From CAZOHG01 sp964579725 (GTDB lineage: Bacteria > Zhuqueibacterota > JdFR-76 > BMS3Abin05), in contig CAZOHG010000057.1 in the NCBI GenBank assembly GCA_964579725.1, positions 1 through 20,254 on the forward strand: 20,254 nt of DNA, in the 5' to 3' direction. Both the position numbers and the translations under genes were made by a program. Under the pieces are notes generated by a model. That model was given only the letters and a program-made list of their open reading frames with translations, did no database searches and had not been told where the DNA came from. Positions 8,047 through 15,555 of this stretch are shown here, piece after piece (positions within the stretch are counted from its first letter, which is position 1; the number at the start of each line of letters is the position of its first letter).

Positions 8047-8871
8047 TTACCTATTTGCGCTTCCGAGGCCCAAAACTCGCTTTAATTTTCGGCGAAGCGC
8101 TCTTTTTCCCTCGGGTCTCAACGGCGAAGTTTCCAGCTTTTGCAGGAGAATCGAAACAATTTGTTTGCGTTTAACCGTCGGTTTGTACAAAAAAACGCGA
8201 TTTTTTCGATTCAGCGAACTCTCTTCCACGTAAACGGTACGAAAAGGCAAAAAAATGGTGAACAAATTTTGGGGTGAAATTTGCTTTCGGGCCACAAGAC
8301 CCTCTTCTGCCATTCCGGCCAACATTTTCTGCAATTGTTCGGCCGTGAGTCGCCAACGCGAGGAAACGGAGCGGTACAATTCCAGATCGGTTTGCAGCGG
8401 CTGCTCCCAAAGTGTGGTCAGAACGTCAATTTCCAAATCACTGGGAACAAAATTCAAATGACGCACCGAACGCCCCTGCCAGCCGTAGGGGTTTTGTTGA
8501 GAGGGTGCGGCTCCTGTCAACGCGGTTAAAAACGGGGCTCCGTAACCGCTGCCGGAATGACGGGTCATCCATTCGGAAGCCGCATCTTTAACGGGCGGCC
8601 CGGGCTTTTCCTCAAGAAGCCAGTCGCTTTTTTCCGGCTGAACCCATTGTCGGAATTCCAAAGATTGGCGCCTGTCTTGGTGAATGCGGCGCAAAACTTC
8701 ACCTTCCCACAAGCCCAAATGCGCCTGCCTTTCCAAAAACTGTCGATAAAATTGGAGAAAATGGACTTGGGTACTGTCAGGCACTTCGGAGGGAAAAAGT
8801 AGCCAAGGGGAAAAAAGCGGGAAAAACAAAACGAATAGAAAAATTGAACTTGAGAGGCATCTTTTTTTCAT
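8047..8871 (-). CDS. Exported protein with a putative winged-helix domain
   Basis: 274 residues, not recognised as a named family. A basic start (MKKR) and a long hydrophobic stretch (about 9-27) make a signal peptide or single membrane anchor. Residues 30-135 are charged or aromatic-rich (WLLEEKPGPPV, SEWMTRHSGSGYGAPFL). Residues 144-207 resemble a winged helix of the BlaI/MarR kind: SDLEIDVLTTLWEQPLQ, then LTAEQLQKMLAGMAEEGLV, then a beta-wing-like KQISPQNLFTIF. The C-terminus (220-274) is strongly basic (KPTVKRKQ, RRKLKRVLGLG). A DNA-binding fold outside the cytoplasm would be odd; if the hydrophobic part is an uncleaved anchor the topology could differ. The start ATG has a poor Shine-Dalgarno. 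It lies 110 bases after the CoA-binding gene and converges with the SDR gene. Confidence 0.75.
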   Translation of the reverse strand: MKKRCLSSSIFLFVLFFPLFSPWLLFPSEVPDSTQVHFLQFYRQFLERQAHLGLWEGEVLRRIHQDRRQSLEFRQWVQPEKSDWLLEEKPGPPVKDAASEWMTRHSGSGYGAPFLTALTGAAPSQQNPYGWQGRSVRHLNFVPSDLEIDVLTTLWEQPLQTDLELYRSVSSRWRLTAEQLQKMLAGMAEEGLVARKQISPQNLFTIFLPFRTVYVEESSLNRKNRVFLYKPTVKRKQIVSILLQKLETSPLRPEGKRALRRKLKRVLGLGSANR

Positions 8872-8981
8872 GAGTCGGGCCGTCTCTGCGAAAGGGGTTG
8901 CCTGTTTCGATCAGTCACGGTACAGCTTTACCACAACAATTCCTTCTTTTAACCCGCCGGAGCCCCTTTTGTTTCGTTCCC

Positions 8982-9392
8982 TCAAATTTCTCCGTCCAAT
9001 CGCAGGAGGGAATGTGCCACCTTCATGCAAAAATCCATGACCACGGGCACACCCGCCTGCTCGGCTTTTCGCGCGGCCTCCGGGTGCAAGACCCCCTCCT
9101 GCATCCAGATGTAACGCGCTCCGACAGTTAGCGCCTCGTCCACAATGGCCGGTACAAATTCGGAACGACGAAAAATGTCCACAACATCGACCGACCCGGG
9201 GACAGCACGGAGATTCGGGAAGCTCTTTTTGCCCAAGATTTCCGTGTAATTGGGATTCACCGGAATAATTTCGTAGCCTTGTGTTTGGAGGTACCTGGCA
9301 ACGGCGTAACTGGGACGTTCCGGTCTGGGGGAAAGGCCCACCACAGCAATGCGCTTGCTCTCGGTCAAAATCTCTTTGAAAAGTGGGTTCAT
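8982..9392 (-). CDS. CoA-binding domain protein (YccU-like)
   Basis: 136 residues, a full-length single CoA_binding_2-type Rossmann domain like the one at the front of acyl-CoA synthetase (ADP-forming) alpha subunits. Seen in the sequence: RIAVVGLSPRPERPSYAVARYL (14-35), EIIPVNPNY, SVDVVDIFRR, and YIWMQEGVLHPEA then GVPVVMDFCMKVAHSLL near the end. Family members bind CoA or a related nucleotide; their cellular role is mostly unknown. It follows thioredoxin with a 67-base gap, suggesting co-transcription. Ribosome binding site is weak (GAGAATAAA before the ATG). Confidence 0.9.
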   Translation of the reverse strand: MNPLFKEILTESKRIAVVGLSPRPERPSYAVARYLQTQGYEIIPVNPNYTEILGKKSFPNLRAVPGSVDVVDIFRRSEFVPAIVDEALTVGARYIWMQEGVLHPEAARKAEQAGVPVVMDFCMKVAHSLLRLDGEI

Positions 9393-9459
9393 TTTATTCT
9401 CAATTGTCTGGAATCCGCGTGTTTTTGGAGCAGACCAAATACACCACGGGATTTCCGGC

Positions 9460-9786
9460 TTAGTTTTCCAAAATCGCGTTTAATTTTTTCAAAACATGTT
9501 TTTTGGGCACAGCGCCAATCAGTTGATCGACCACCTTGCCATCTTTAATGAACAGCAACATGGGAATGCTGCGTGCGCCGTATCGAATGGTTACTCCGGG
9601 ACTGGAATCCACGTCCACGCGAGCGACCAAAACCTTGCCGTCAAATTCCTCGGAAATTTCGTCCAGGTAGGGTTCGATCATTTTGCAAGGGCCGCACCAC
9701 TCGGCCCACATGTCTACAATGACAGGCACCGACGCCCCGAGCACGACTTCGTCAAAATTGGCATCCGTGGCATCTATTTTAGCCAT
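9460..9786 (-). CDS. trxA: Thioredoxin
   Basis: 108 residues, normal thioredoxin length. The redox-active site WCGPC is at 30-34 (Cys31, Cys34), and the cis-proline follows Ile in SIPMLLF (Pro75). GKVVDQLIGAVPKK matches the conserved Gly-rich C-terminal part. There is no signal peptide, so it is a cytoplasmic disulfide reductase that would be recycled by thioredoxin reductase, which is not in the window. AAGGAG lies 9 bases before the ATG. It appears to lead a small group with the CoA-binding gene and perhaps the exported winged-helix gene. Confidence 0.96.
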   Translation of the reverse strand: MAKIDATDANFDEVVLGASVPVIVDMWAEWCGPCKMIEPYLDEISEEFDGKVLVARVDVDSSPGVTIRYGARSIPMLLFIKDGKVVDQLIGAVPKKHVLKKLNAILEN

Positions 9787-9863
9787 CTTCCGCTTCTCCT
9801 TTCTGCACTCTTGGATGTTTCTTTTTATCTGATTTCTATTCTCTTTCGCATTTAAATTTTAAC

Positions 9864-9886
9864 CGGAAAAATTTTGCTTTTTTCCG
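9864..9886. promoter_or_regulatory. 8-bp inverted repeat upstream of thioredoxin
   Basis: CGGAAAAA and TTTTTCCG are perfectly complementary across a 7-base loop, about 80 bases before the thioredoxin ATG. It could be a leader hairpin, a leftover terminator or an operator; the sequence does not decide. Confidence 0.3.
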
Positions 9887-10047
9887 ATTTCAAACCAATT
9901 TTAAGAAAGAAAAGCCCTTTTTTATTTTGGCATTGGCTTAAAAATATGATTTTTTTTTTGTCTTTTCAACTTGTTTTTCCGGGAGCAAAAGGACAGCCGT
10001 GGGGAAAAAGGCCTCGGAAGTGACGTAAGTTCGGAGACAAACTACGT

Positions 10048-10071
10048 GGGGGCGAACGGTTGTTCGCCCCC
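10048..10071 (-). terminator. Perfect GC-rich 10-bp hairpin after the DUF6786-like gene
   Basis: GGGGGCGAAC and GTTCGCCCCC flank a 4-base GGTT loop, 24 bases beyond the DUF6786-like stop codon. It is very stable and well placed to end that transcript, but no T-tract follows on either strand, so it may instead protect the RNA 3' end or be a factor-dependent terminator. Confidence 0.5.
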
Positions 10072-10095
10072 CGTTAAACCCAAAAAGACAGTGTG

Positions 10096-11385
10096 TTATT
10101 CTTCGGCAACCTGAGTCGTTTCGGAAAATGCTTTTTGTACGTCTTCCAAACGGACACCCAGAACCTTTTTTGCAATTCGGTCAAGGGCACTTTCCTCGCC
10201 GACAAAATGAAAGGTACGGTGCCGGTGTGTGTAGCTTCGCCCGAAAGGAATAAACAAAGCGGGCGAGGTGCTTTCCAATTCGTAAAAGGGGCCGATCTGG
10301 CTGCCGTCTGCCAACGGCCCGTCGTTGTAAGCATTGACCACATCCCCGTCGTAGGGATTGTCTTTGAGTTTCCAGAGCTGATTTAAATAGACGAAATCGC
10401 CCTCCGGGACATCGAACTGAATAATCGTCAGTGCGTGGTGCAGCGGATCGTAACTGCCCGCCACATTTTTGGCGCGACGGCGCGGAACTCCAATTTTACT
10501 GCGCATTTTGCCGTCCGCTTTAAAAAACAAAACGCCGTCACCGATTTTCAGACGATCGGACGAGACCTTGCCAAAATAGTCCGTGGTAACAATTCGGCCC
10601 AATTTTTTGGGATCACCCTTTTTAAAAGGAATGATGACCGTCACCTGAGGCGAGGGACGGTACATTCCCAAAATCCAGAGACAGAGGGTTCCGGACTGAG
10701 GAAGCCAGCCGGTGCCGCCCATATTGGTTATTTTGTTGGCCGATTCAAAGCCCACGACGTGCACCGATTCCGGCACTTTTAGGTGAAGACTTTTCTCAAT
10801 TTCCGGCTGCGAAAAAAGAGAAACGGTTCGATCCAATTCGAAATCAAATTCGGCTCCGAAATAATTGACCAAATGGCCTTCCTTTTTGACCTCCACAGAC
10901 GTGGGGCTTTTCTTTACCAATTTCCACACAGCCGTGTCAAAGATTTTAGGCGTAAACCAATTCCGAAAAATCTGGCTTTTCCCGGCTCGGAAGAAAATCG
11001 AAAAGCGTCCGCCTTCGGGTCCTAACCAGAGGCGGTCTTCCCCGCCGTAGGCATTAATGTGGGGTTGTTTTTTGTTCAGGTCAAGTAATTTGTAATTAAT
11101 CCACCCAAAACTGTACCCGCCGAGCCCTTCGGCTGTACTCGTGAACACCTTTCCCTGAAAATGGGGAGACACAATGACCTGAGCCCGTCCGGTGGGGTCT
11201 TTTAGCACCACCATTTCCCCCTTAGAGCGAAGAAAATTCAGATCGTAACCAAAGCTACCAGGACCCTGTTCAGTGGTTTGCATTTTGATTTCCTTTTTGA
11301 CCGGAGTTTTTCTCTTCTGGCACCCAATGACTTCCGCCAAAAGCGCCAACCCCAACAAAACAAGGATTACTCGATTCCTTTTCAT
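10096..11385 (-). CDS. DUF6786-like lipoprotein
   Basis: 429 residues. A lipoprotein signal peptide ends at Cys22 (lipobox VIGC), so the protein should be tethered to a membrane facing the periplasm or outside. The body resembles the DUF6786 family as I remember it: SFGYDLNFLR (44-53), QVIVSPHFQGKVFTSTAEG (69-87), GWINYKLL, then the strong block GGEDRLWLGPEGG near 114-126 and FELDRTVSLFS. Members usually occur in glycan-degradation loci and may have a galactose-mutarotase-like beta-sandwich fold; enzymatic activity is unknown. GAGG lies 7 bases before the ATG. It is preceded by a predicted promoter and seems to be its own transcription unit downstream of the GH28 gene. Confidence 0.8.
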   Translation of the reverse strand: MKRNRVILVLLGLALLAEVIGCQKRKTPVKKEIKMQTTEQGPGSFGYDLNFLRSKGEMVVLKDPTGRAQVIVSPHFQGKVFTSTAEGLGGYSFGWINYKLLDLNKKQPHINAYGGEDRLWLGPEGGRFSIFFRAGKSQIFRNWFTPKIFDTAVWKLVKKSPTSVEVKKEGHLVNYFGAEFDFELDRTVSLFSQPEIEKSLHLKVPESVHVVGFESANKITNMGGTGWLPQSGTLCLWILGMYRPSPQVTVIIPFKKGDPKKLGRIVTTDYFGKVSSDRLKIGDGVLFFKADGKMRSKIGVPRRRAKNVAGSYDPLHHALTIIQFDVPEGDFVYLNQLWKLKDNPYDGDVVNAYNDGPLADGSQIGPFYELESTSPALFIPFGRSYTHRHRTFHFVGEESALDRIAKKVLGVRLEDVQKAFSETTQVAEE

Positions 11386-11423
11386 ACACGCGCCTCATTT
11401 TTTTTCGTTTGTTTCCTTTCCAT

Positions 11424-11452
11424 AAAATACGACATTCTCCCGTAAATTGCAA
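11424..11452 (-). promoter_or_regulatory. Putative promoter of the DUF6786-like gene
   Basis: On the minus strand TTGCAA (11447-11452), a 17-base spacer and TATTTT (11424-11429), giving a leader of about 32 bases. The -35 box is overlapped by an inverted repeat. Confidence 0.45.
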
Positions 11453-11464
11453 ATCCCAATTTGC
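11449..11464. promoter_or_regulatory. Inverted repeat overlapping the -35 box
   Basis: GCAAAT-CCCA-ATTTGC is a perfect 6-bp inverted repeat with a 4-base spacer. Its position over the -35 box would suit a repressor, or an activator site just upstream. No regulator gene is in the window. Confidence 0.4.
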
Positions 11465-11513
11465 CGCGAAAAAATCCAATTTCCGAACCCAATCGATCCT
11501 GCGTTTTCCTTTT

Positions 11514-12995
11514 TCATTGAAATTGAATTTGATTCTTCGTCACATTGGGACAGTCGTGTAAAAACAACCCGCTCACATTTTTCAACAAAATGGGGAATGG
11601 CACAGCAGAGTCGGTGCGGTAATTATCGATTTCCAAGCCGTCCACATCGCGACAAATCATGCTGGGGCGTAAATCCTTTTCTTTAAACCCAACCGTCACA
11701 TTGTGAAATTCCAGACCCTTTACGTGGCGGCAGAAAAAACCGTAGGCCGGCATTTTGCCGAAACGACGCGCGCTGGGGTAGGCTTTTTCTTGTTCCGGCG
11801 GGACAATGTGCACATCCTCCTTTTGTCCGCCACCGTCGGTCAAAATCCGAATCGTATTCAGGCGAACATTTTCAATCTTGTGACCGGGGATTCCCACAAT
11901 GAGAACGGCAAATTTGGGGGCAACCCCCATGACTTCCACATTGCTAATGGTAATATTGCGGACTTTCCCCACGGGCGTTCCCTTGGGGCCGCGGGCACGA
12001 TTTCCCAATCGAATAAAAATGGGCGAATTGGACACGTCTCGCATGACCAGATTGGAAACACTTACATTTTCCAGCGTTCCACCGTCCACCTCCTCCAGAG
12101 CCAGCCCCTTACAATGGTCAAACACACAATTGCTAATGGTAATATTTTTGAACCCGCCGTTGGATTCCGTGCCAAATTTGATCCGACCCGTTCCGCCACC
12201 CCCCTGGTAAGTTCCGTCCAAAAGTGTGCCTTCTTTAAATCCGCTCACCAGACAATTCGTAATGGTCACATCTTCCGTAGCCCGATTGAAACCGAGGGCG
12301 TAGCTGCTTTTCAGGACAATGCCGTCGTCGCGCGGGGAATTAATGCTGCAATTGGAAATACGAACGTTGCGACAGCAATCCACATTAATTCCATCTCGGT
12401 TGGTGTCAATTTTCACGTTGTCAATAATCATGTTGTCGCAACCGGTGGGTAAAATGCCGAAATGACCGGCGTGAAAAATCGTAATATCCTGAATGAGAAT
12501 GTTTCGGCAGCGTTTGAGAGAAATGGTTTTGTCTCCGCCGCCCGGCTTTGGGTCCCCGCGGCTCATGCCGCCTCCGTCAATGGTGCCAGGCCCTGCAATG
12601 GTAATGTCATGGAGGTTTTCACCCCAGATCAAGGCGTTGTGCCAGTGACTGTGCCCAAAATCCTGGTACTGAGCAAACCCCAGGGGTTCAGGGGGATCGT
12701 ACACGTGCAGCGCATTGGGAGCGCCTTTCAAAACCGATCCGGAATCAAAATAGAGGGTAATATTACTTTTCAAATGAATCGAACCGGACAAATAAACCCC
12801 TGCGGGAAAATAAACTGTTCCGCCCCCGGAAGAGGCACAAACTTCGATGGTTTTGTTAATCGCTCGCGTGTCCAGCGTCTTTCCGTTGCCCGTTGCCCCG
12901 TAATCGCGCACATTAAAAATCGGGGATTTTCCGGCAAAAGCCGTTTGAACCAGAAATAAAAGAAGGATTGCAATGGGAAGCTGCCATTTTTTCAT
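11514..12995 (-). CDS. Glycoside hydrolase family 28 (polygalacturonase-like) enzyme
   Basis: 493 residues from the ATG at 12995, which has AAGGAG 8 bases upstream; an in-frame GTG at 13019 is less likely because the signal peptide (MKKWQLPIAILLLFLVQTAFA) begins at the ATG. The protein opens with the pectate-lyase-like FNVRDYGATGNGKTLDT (27-43) and is a right-handed beta-helix with repeated NITISN-type rungs. GH28 motifs: TNRDGINVD (198-206, Asp201) and SPRDDGIVLKS (220-230, Asp223 and Asp224) match the catalytic aspartate region. The GHG motif, normally with a histidine, is replaced by GTGRIKFGTESNGG (268-281). GH28 enzymes hydrolyse galacturonan or rhamnogalacturonan linkages; this variant may act on another uronic acid glycan. 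It should be periplasmic or secreted and follows GH20 by 63 bases. Confidence 0.9.
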   Translation of the reverse strand: MKKWQLPIAILLLFLVQTAFAGKSPIFNVRDYGATGNGKTLDTRAINKTIEVCASSGGGTVYFPAGVYLSGSIHLKSNITLYFDSGSVLKGAPNALHVYDPPEPLGFAQYQDFGHSHWHNALIWGENLHDITIAGPGTIDGGGMSRGDPKPGGGDKTISLKRCRNILIQDITIFHAGHFGILPTGCDNMIIDNVKIDTNRDGINVDCCRNVRISNCSINSPRDDGIVLKSSYALGFNRATEDVTITNCLVSGFKEGTLLDGTYQGGGGTGRIKFGTESNGGFKNITISNCVFDHCKGLALEEVDGGTLENVSVSNLVMRDVSNSPIFIRLGNRARGPKGTPVGKVRNITISNVEVMGVAPKFAVLIVGIPGHKIENVRLNTIRILTDGGGQKEDVHIVPPEQEKAYPSARRFGKMPAYGFFCRHVKGLEFHNVTVGFKEKDLRPSMICRDVDGLEIDNYRTDSAVPFPILLKNVSGLFLHDCPNVTKNQIQFQ

Positions 12996-13058
12996 TGTAC
13001 CATCTCCTTTTTTTAGCACTCGCCTCCTTTATTTTTTAGGGAAGTGCGAGTCGCCCGA

Positions 13059-15383
13059 TTAATCCACAATAATTTCGTCCGTGAAAAGCCACGCCTTGCC
13101 CCCGGCTCCCGGGTGCCAGGGCGGACAAACGCCCCGATTTTTCGCCAGAACGCGCACAAAGCGAACGGGTGCTCCCGAATACGAACAGCCGAATTCCTTG
13201 ACCACCACGTCGCTGCTGTGAGGCGAAACCGGATTCAGAAATTTTCCAAGAGACTTAAAATGCGTTCCATCCGTTGAAATAAAAAACTCCACCCATTGCG
13301 GGAGGAAAATCCACGCCCCAATATTTTGCAGAAAACGAATGCGAATTTTCTGCACGGCTACCGGCTTCTGAAAATCGATTGTCCCCACAAAGTCGGTTCC
13401 TCGAAAGCCCTGCCACCGCCCGTCCCGAGAAAATTTACTTCCTAACAAGCCGTCCGACAGGGCGAAATCGCCTCCGGACTGGGAGTGGGAATTGGGAGGA
13501 TTTTTCAGATTGACCCGGCAACCAATTGCTCGGTGAGCCAGGAATTCCGTTTGGGAAACGGCACTCACTGGATTCTGCCCCAAAAACGCGGTGGCACGCA
13601 GCGAAGCCGAATGCTTCAGAAAAAACGGGGCTTTGTACCTGGGGGAGCGAAACGTAGGCACCCGCCCGTCCAATGTGTAGTGCACTTCCGTTTGCCTCAA
13701 ATGGGGGGCAAGTTTAATCTTCCAGCCCTTTTTGGACGGGTCTAAGGTGGGCTGAATCTGTACCGCGAACAAACTTCGGGCGTAGTGAATGCCCAGTACG
13801 TTGTAGCGCTTCAACTGAGTTTGCAACCGATTTAGAAAACCGGGCCAATTTCGGTTTTCTTTGGGTGACCACAACACTTCGGCCATGGCTGCCAGCCGCG
13901 GGTAGGTCATGTACTCGGCGTGCTCCGGCGTCGCAACGTACTCCGTCCAGAGATTGGCCTGGCCGCCCAAAACGTGCCGCGCTTCCTCGGGCGAAAGATT
14001 TTTCGGGCTCGGTTCAAACCGGTACACCTTTTCAATGGGCAAATTCCCGCCGATGGCCAGCGGCTCAATTTTGGGGTCTCCCTGGTAATAATCGAAATAA
14101 CAAAAACTGGTGGGACTCATAATGACGTCGTGATTTTGCTTTGCCGCGGCAATTCCGCCCTGGGTTCCCCTCCAGGACATGACCATCGCATTTGGCGCCA
14201 AGCCGCCTTCCAAAATTTCGTCCCAGCCCAAAAGGCGTTTGCCGTGCGCGTTGAGGAATTTTTCAATCCGCCGAATAAAATAGCTTTGAAGCTCGGCTTC
14301 GTCCTTCAACCCTTCGGCCTTAATCCGTGCCTGACATTTGGGACAGTGCTGCCAACGGTCTTTGGGAACTTCGTCTCCGCCGATGTGAATCACCGGCGAG
14401 GGGAAAAGTTGCATGATTTCGAGCAGCACGTTTTGGAGAAAAGCAAAAGTGCTGTCGTTTCCCGCGCAGTACACATCTTTGTGCACCCCCCATTCCGTGG
14501 CCACGGGAAAAGGACCGCCGGTACAAGAAAGCTGCGGGTACGCCGCCAGCGCCGCCTGGCAGTGCCCGGGCATTTCAATTTCGGGCACAATGGTCACAAA
14601 ACGGCTTTGGGCGTACGCTACCAACTCCCGAATGTCGTCCTGGGTGTAGTAGCCGCCGGTAATGGTTCCGTCGCTCTGCCGACGCCACGAGCTTATTTGG
14701 GTGAGTTTCGGGTATTTCTTGATCTCAATCCGCCACCCCTGGTCGTCGGTCAAATGCAAATGCAGGCGATTCATTTTGTGGTAGGCCAAATAGTCGATTT
14801 GCTTTTTAATGAAATTTTTGGTAAAAAAATGGCGGGACACGTCCAACATGAATCCGCGCCAGGGGTAACGCGGCCTGTCCGTAATGGTAACCGCCGGAAT
14901 TGTCCACCGGACGTTGGAGGGGTCATTTTGGGAGTAGATTTCGGGGGGCAGGAGCTGGAAAATCGTTTGCACTCCGTAAAAAAGTCCCGCCGCAGTACCG
15001 GCCTCAAGTGAAATCCCCTCGGGACTGGTTTTCAGCCGATAGCCTTCGCGGCCCAAAGTTCCGTCCTTGATTTTTTGAAAGCGAATTGCACCTGTTTTAC
15101 CGTCTGGAGGGGTATAGTAAACCGTTAAATGGACTCCCGTTGCCTGTTGAATGTGCCGGGTAAAATAACGCACCACTTCTCCCACAAGGGAGTCGCTGGT
15201 GTCCGCCACAACAAAGGCAGAGGAGGTCAGAAGGAATTTTCCCGCTCCTTTTTGCAGATGGGCCGGTGCCGGAATAATACTGATTTCAGAAGCGATCGGC
15301 GGGTGCAGAATTTTCGGGGGGAAGCAGGAAAAAAACAGCAGTAAAAAGGGCAAAAAAAGGATCAGCATTTTCTTTCGTTTCAT
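13059..15383 (-). CDS. GH20 beta-N-acetylhexosaminidase lipoprotein
   Basis: 774 residues from the ATG at 15383 (AGGA 6 bases upstream). A hydrophobic signal ends at Cys20 (LLFFSC), a probable lipoprotein. Domains: GH20b-like N-terminal domain (about 34-165), catalytic TIM barrel (about 172-515) with RGFMLDVSRHF, HLHLTDDQGWRIEI, EIEMPGH (268-274) and the catalytic pair Asp337-Glu338 in HIGGDE, substrate Trp residues in SWRGTQGG and GGQANLWTEYV; then a chitobiase C-terminal-like section (about 560-605, TLDGRVPT) and an F5/8-type C-like C-terminal domain (about 640-774). It removes terminal GlcNAc or GalNAc by substrate-assisted catalysis. The frame stays open for another 57 codons upstream to a GTG, without a signal-like start there; I do not use it. 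Confidence 0.95.
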   Translation of the reverse strand: MKRKKMLILFLPFLLLFFSCFPPKILHPPIASEISIIPAPAHLQKGAGKFLLTSSAFVVADTSDSLVGEVVRYFTRHIQQATGVHLTVYYTPPDGKTGAIRFQKIKDGTLGREGYRLKTSPEGISLEAGTAAGLFYGVQTIFQLLPPEIYSQNDPSNVRWTIPAVTITDRPRYPWRGFMLDVSRHFFTKNFIKKQIDYLAYHKMNRLHLHLTDDQGWRIEIKKYPKLTQISSWRRQSDGTITGGYYTQDDIRELVAYAQSRFVTIVPEIEMPGHCQAALAAYPQLSCTGGPFPVATEWGVHKDVYCAGNDSTFAFLQNVLLEIMQLFPSPVIHIGGDEVPKDRWQHCPKCQARIKAEGLKDEAELQSYFIRRIEKFLNAHGKRLLGWDEILEGGLAPNAMVMSWRGTQGGIAAAKQNHDVIMSPTSFCYFDYYQGDPKIEPLAIGGNLPIEKVYRFEPSPKNLSPEEARHVLGGQANLWTEYVATPEHAEYMTYPRLAAMAEVLWSPKENRNWPGFLNRLQTQLKRYNVLGIHYARSLFAVQIQPTLDPSKKGWKIKLAPHLRQTEVHYTLDGRVPTFRSPRYKAPFFLKHSASLRATAFLGQNPVSAVSQTEFLAHRAIGCRVNLKNPPNSHSQSGGDFALSDGLLGSKFSRDGRWQGFRGTDFVGTIDFQKPVAVQKIRIRFLQNIGAWIFLPQWVEFFISTDGTHFKSLGKFLNPVSPHSSDVVVKEFGCSYSGAPVRFVRVLAKNRGVCPPWHPGAGGKAWLFTDEIIVD

Positions 15384-15555
15384 GGGGTTTCCTTTCGTTC
15401 GACCGGTTCTCGAATTGTTCCGTTCTTTTTCGTCCCTTAAAAATTCGGGAAGATTCCATTTTTGGGGTTGTTTGACCTTTTCCCCGTTCGTTTCAGTCCC
15501 CGACACACGCTCCTCGGTGGTTTTGGAGTCCAATTCAGTAAAAAGGCTTCTCACC
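15384..15555. other. 172-base gap between DUF2271 and GH20 genes
   Basis: It carries the GH20 ribosome binding site and an 11-base palindrome (TTGGACTCCAA, read on the minus strand). I do not see a clear promoter or terminator. The GH20 reading frame is open through all of it. Confidence 0.4.

Larger units (their letters stand above)
9787..10095. other. 309-base AT-rich intergenic region
   Basis: It lies between the DUF6786-like gene and thioredoxin. It has long A/T runs (including an 11-T run near 9949-9959), an 8-bp hairpin at 9864-9886 and a 10-bp hairpin at 10048-10071. I see no convincing promoter box pair for thioredoxin and no gene. Confidence 0.6.

Noticed and set aside
11941..12145. 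Exact 18-base direct repeat (ATTGCTAATGGTAATATT at about 11941 and 12128)
   Set aside because: Both copies encode the NITISN rung of the GH28 beta-helix, so the repeat is protein-driven and not a mobile or CRISPR-type repeat.
11703..12452. 249-codon plus-strand frame opposite GH28
   Set aside because: Its repeated composition mirrors the beta-helix rungs on the other strand.
13920..15011. 363-codon open frame on the plus strand opposite GH20
   Set aside because: Antisense shadow of the GH20 catalytic domain; no motif and no ribosome binding site support.
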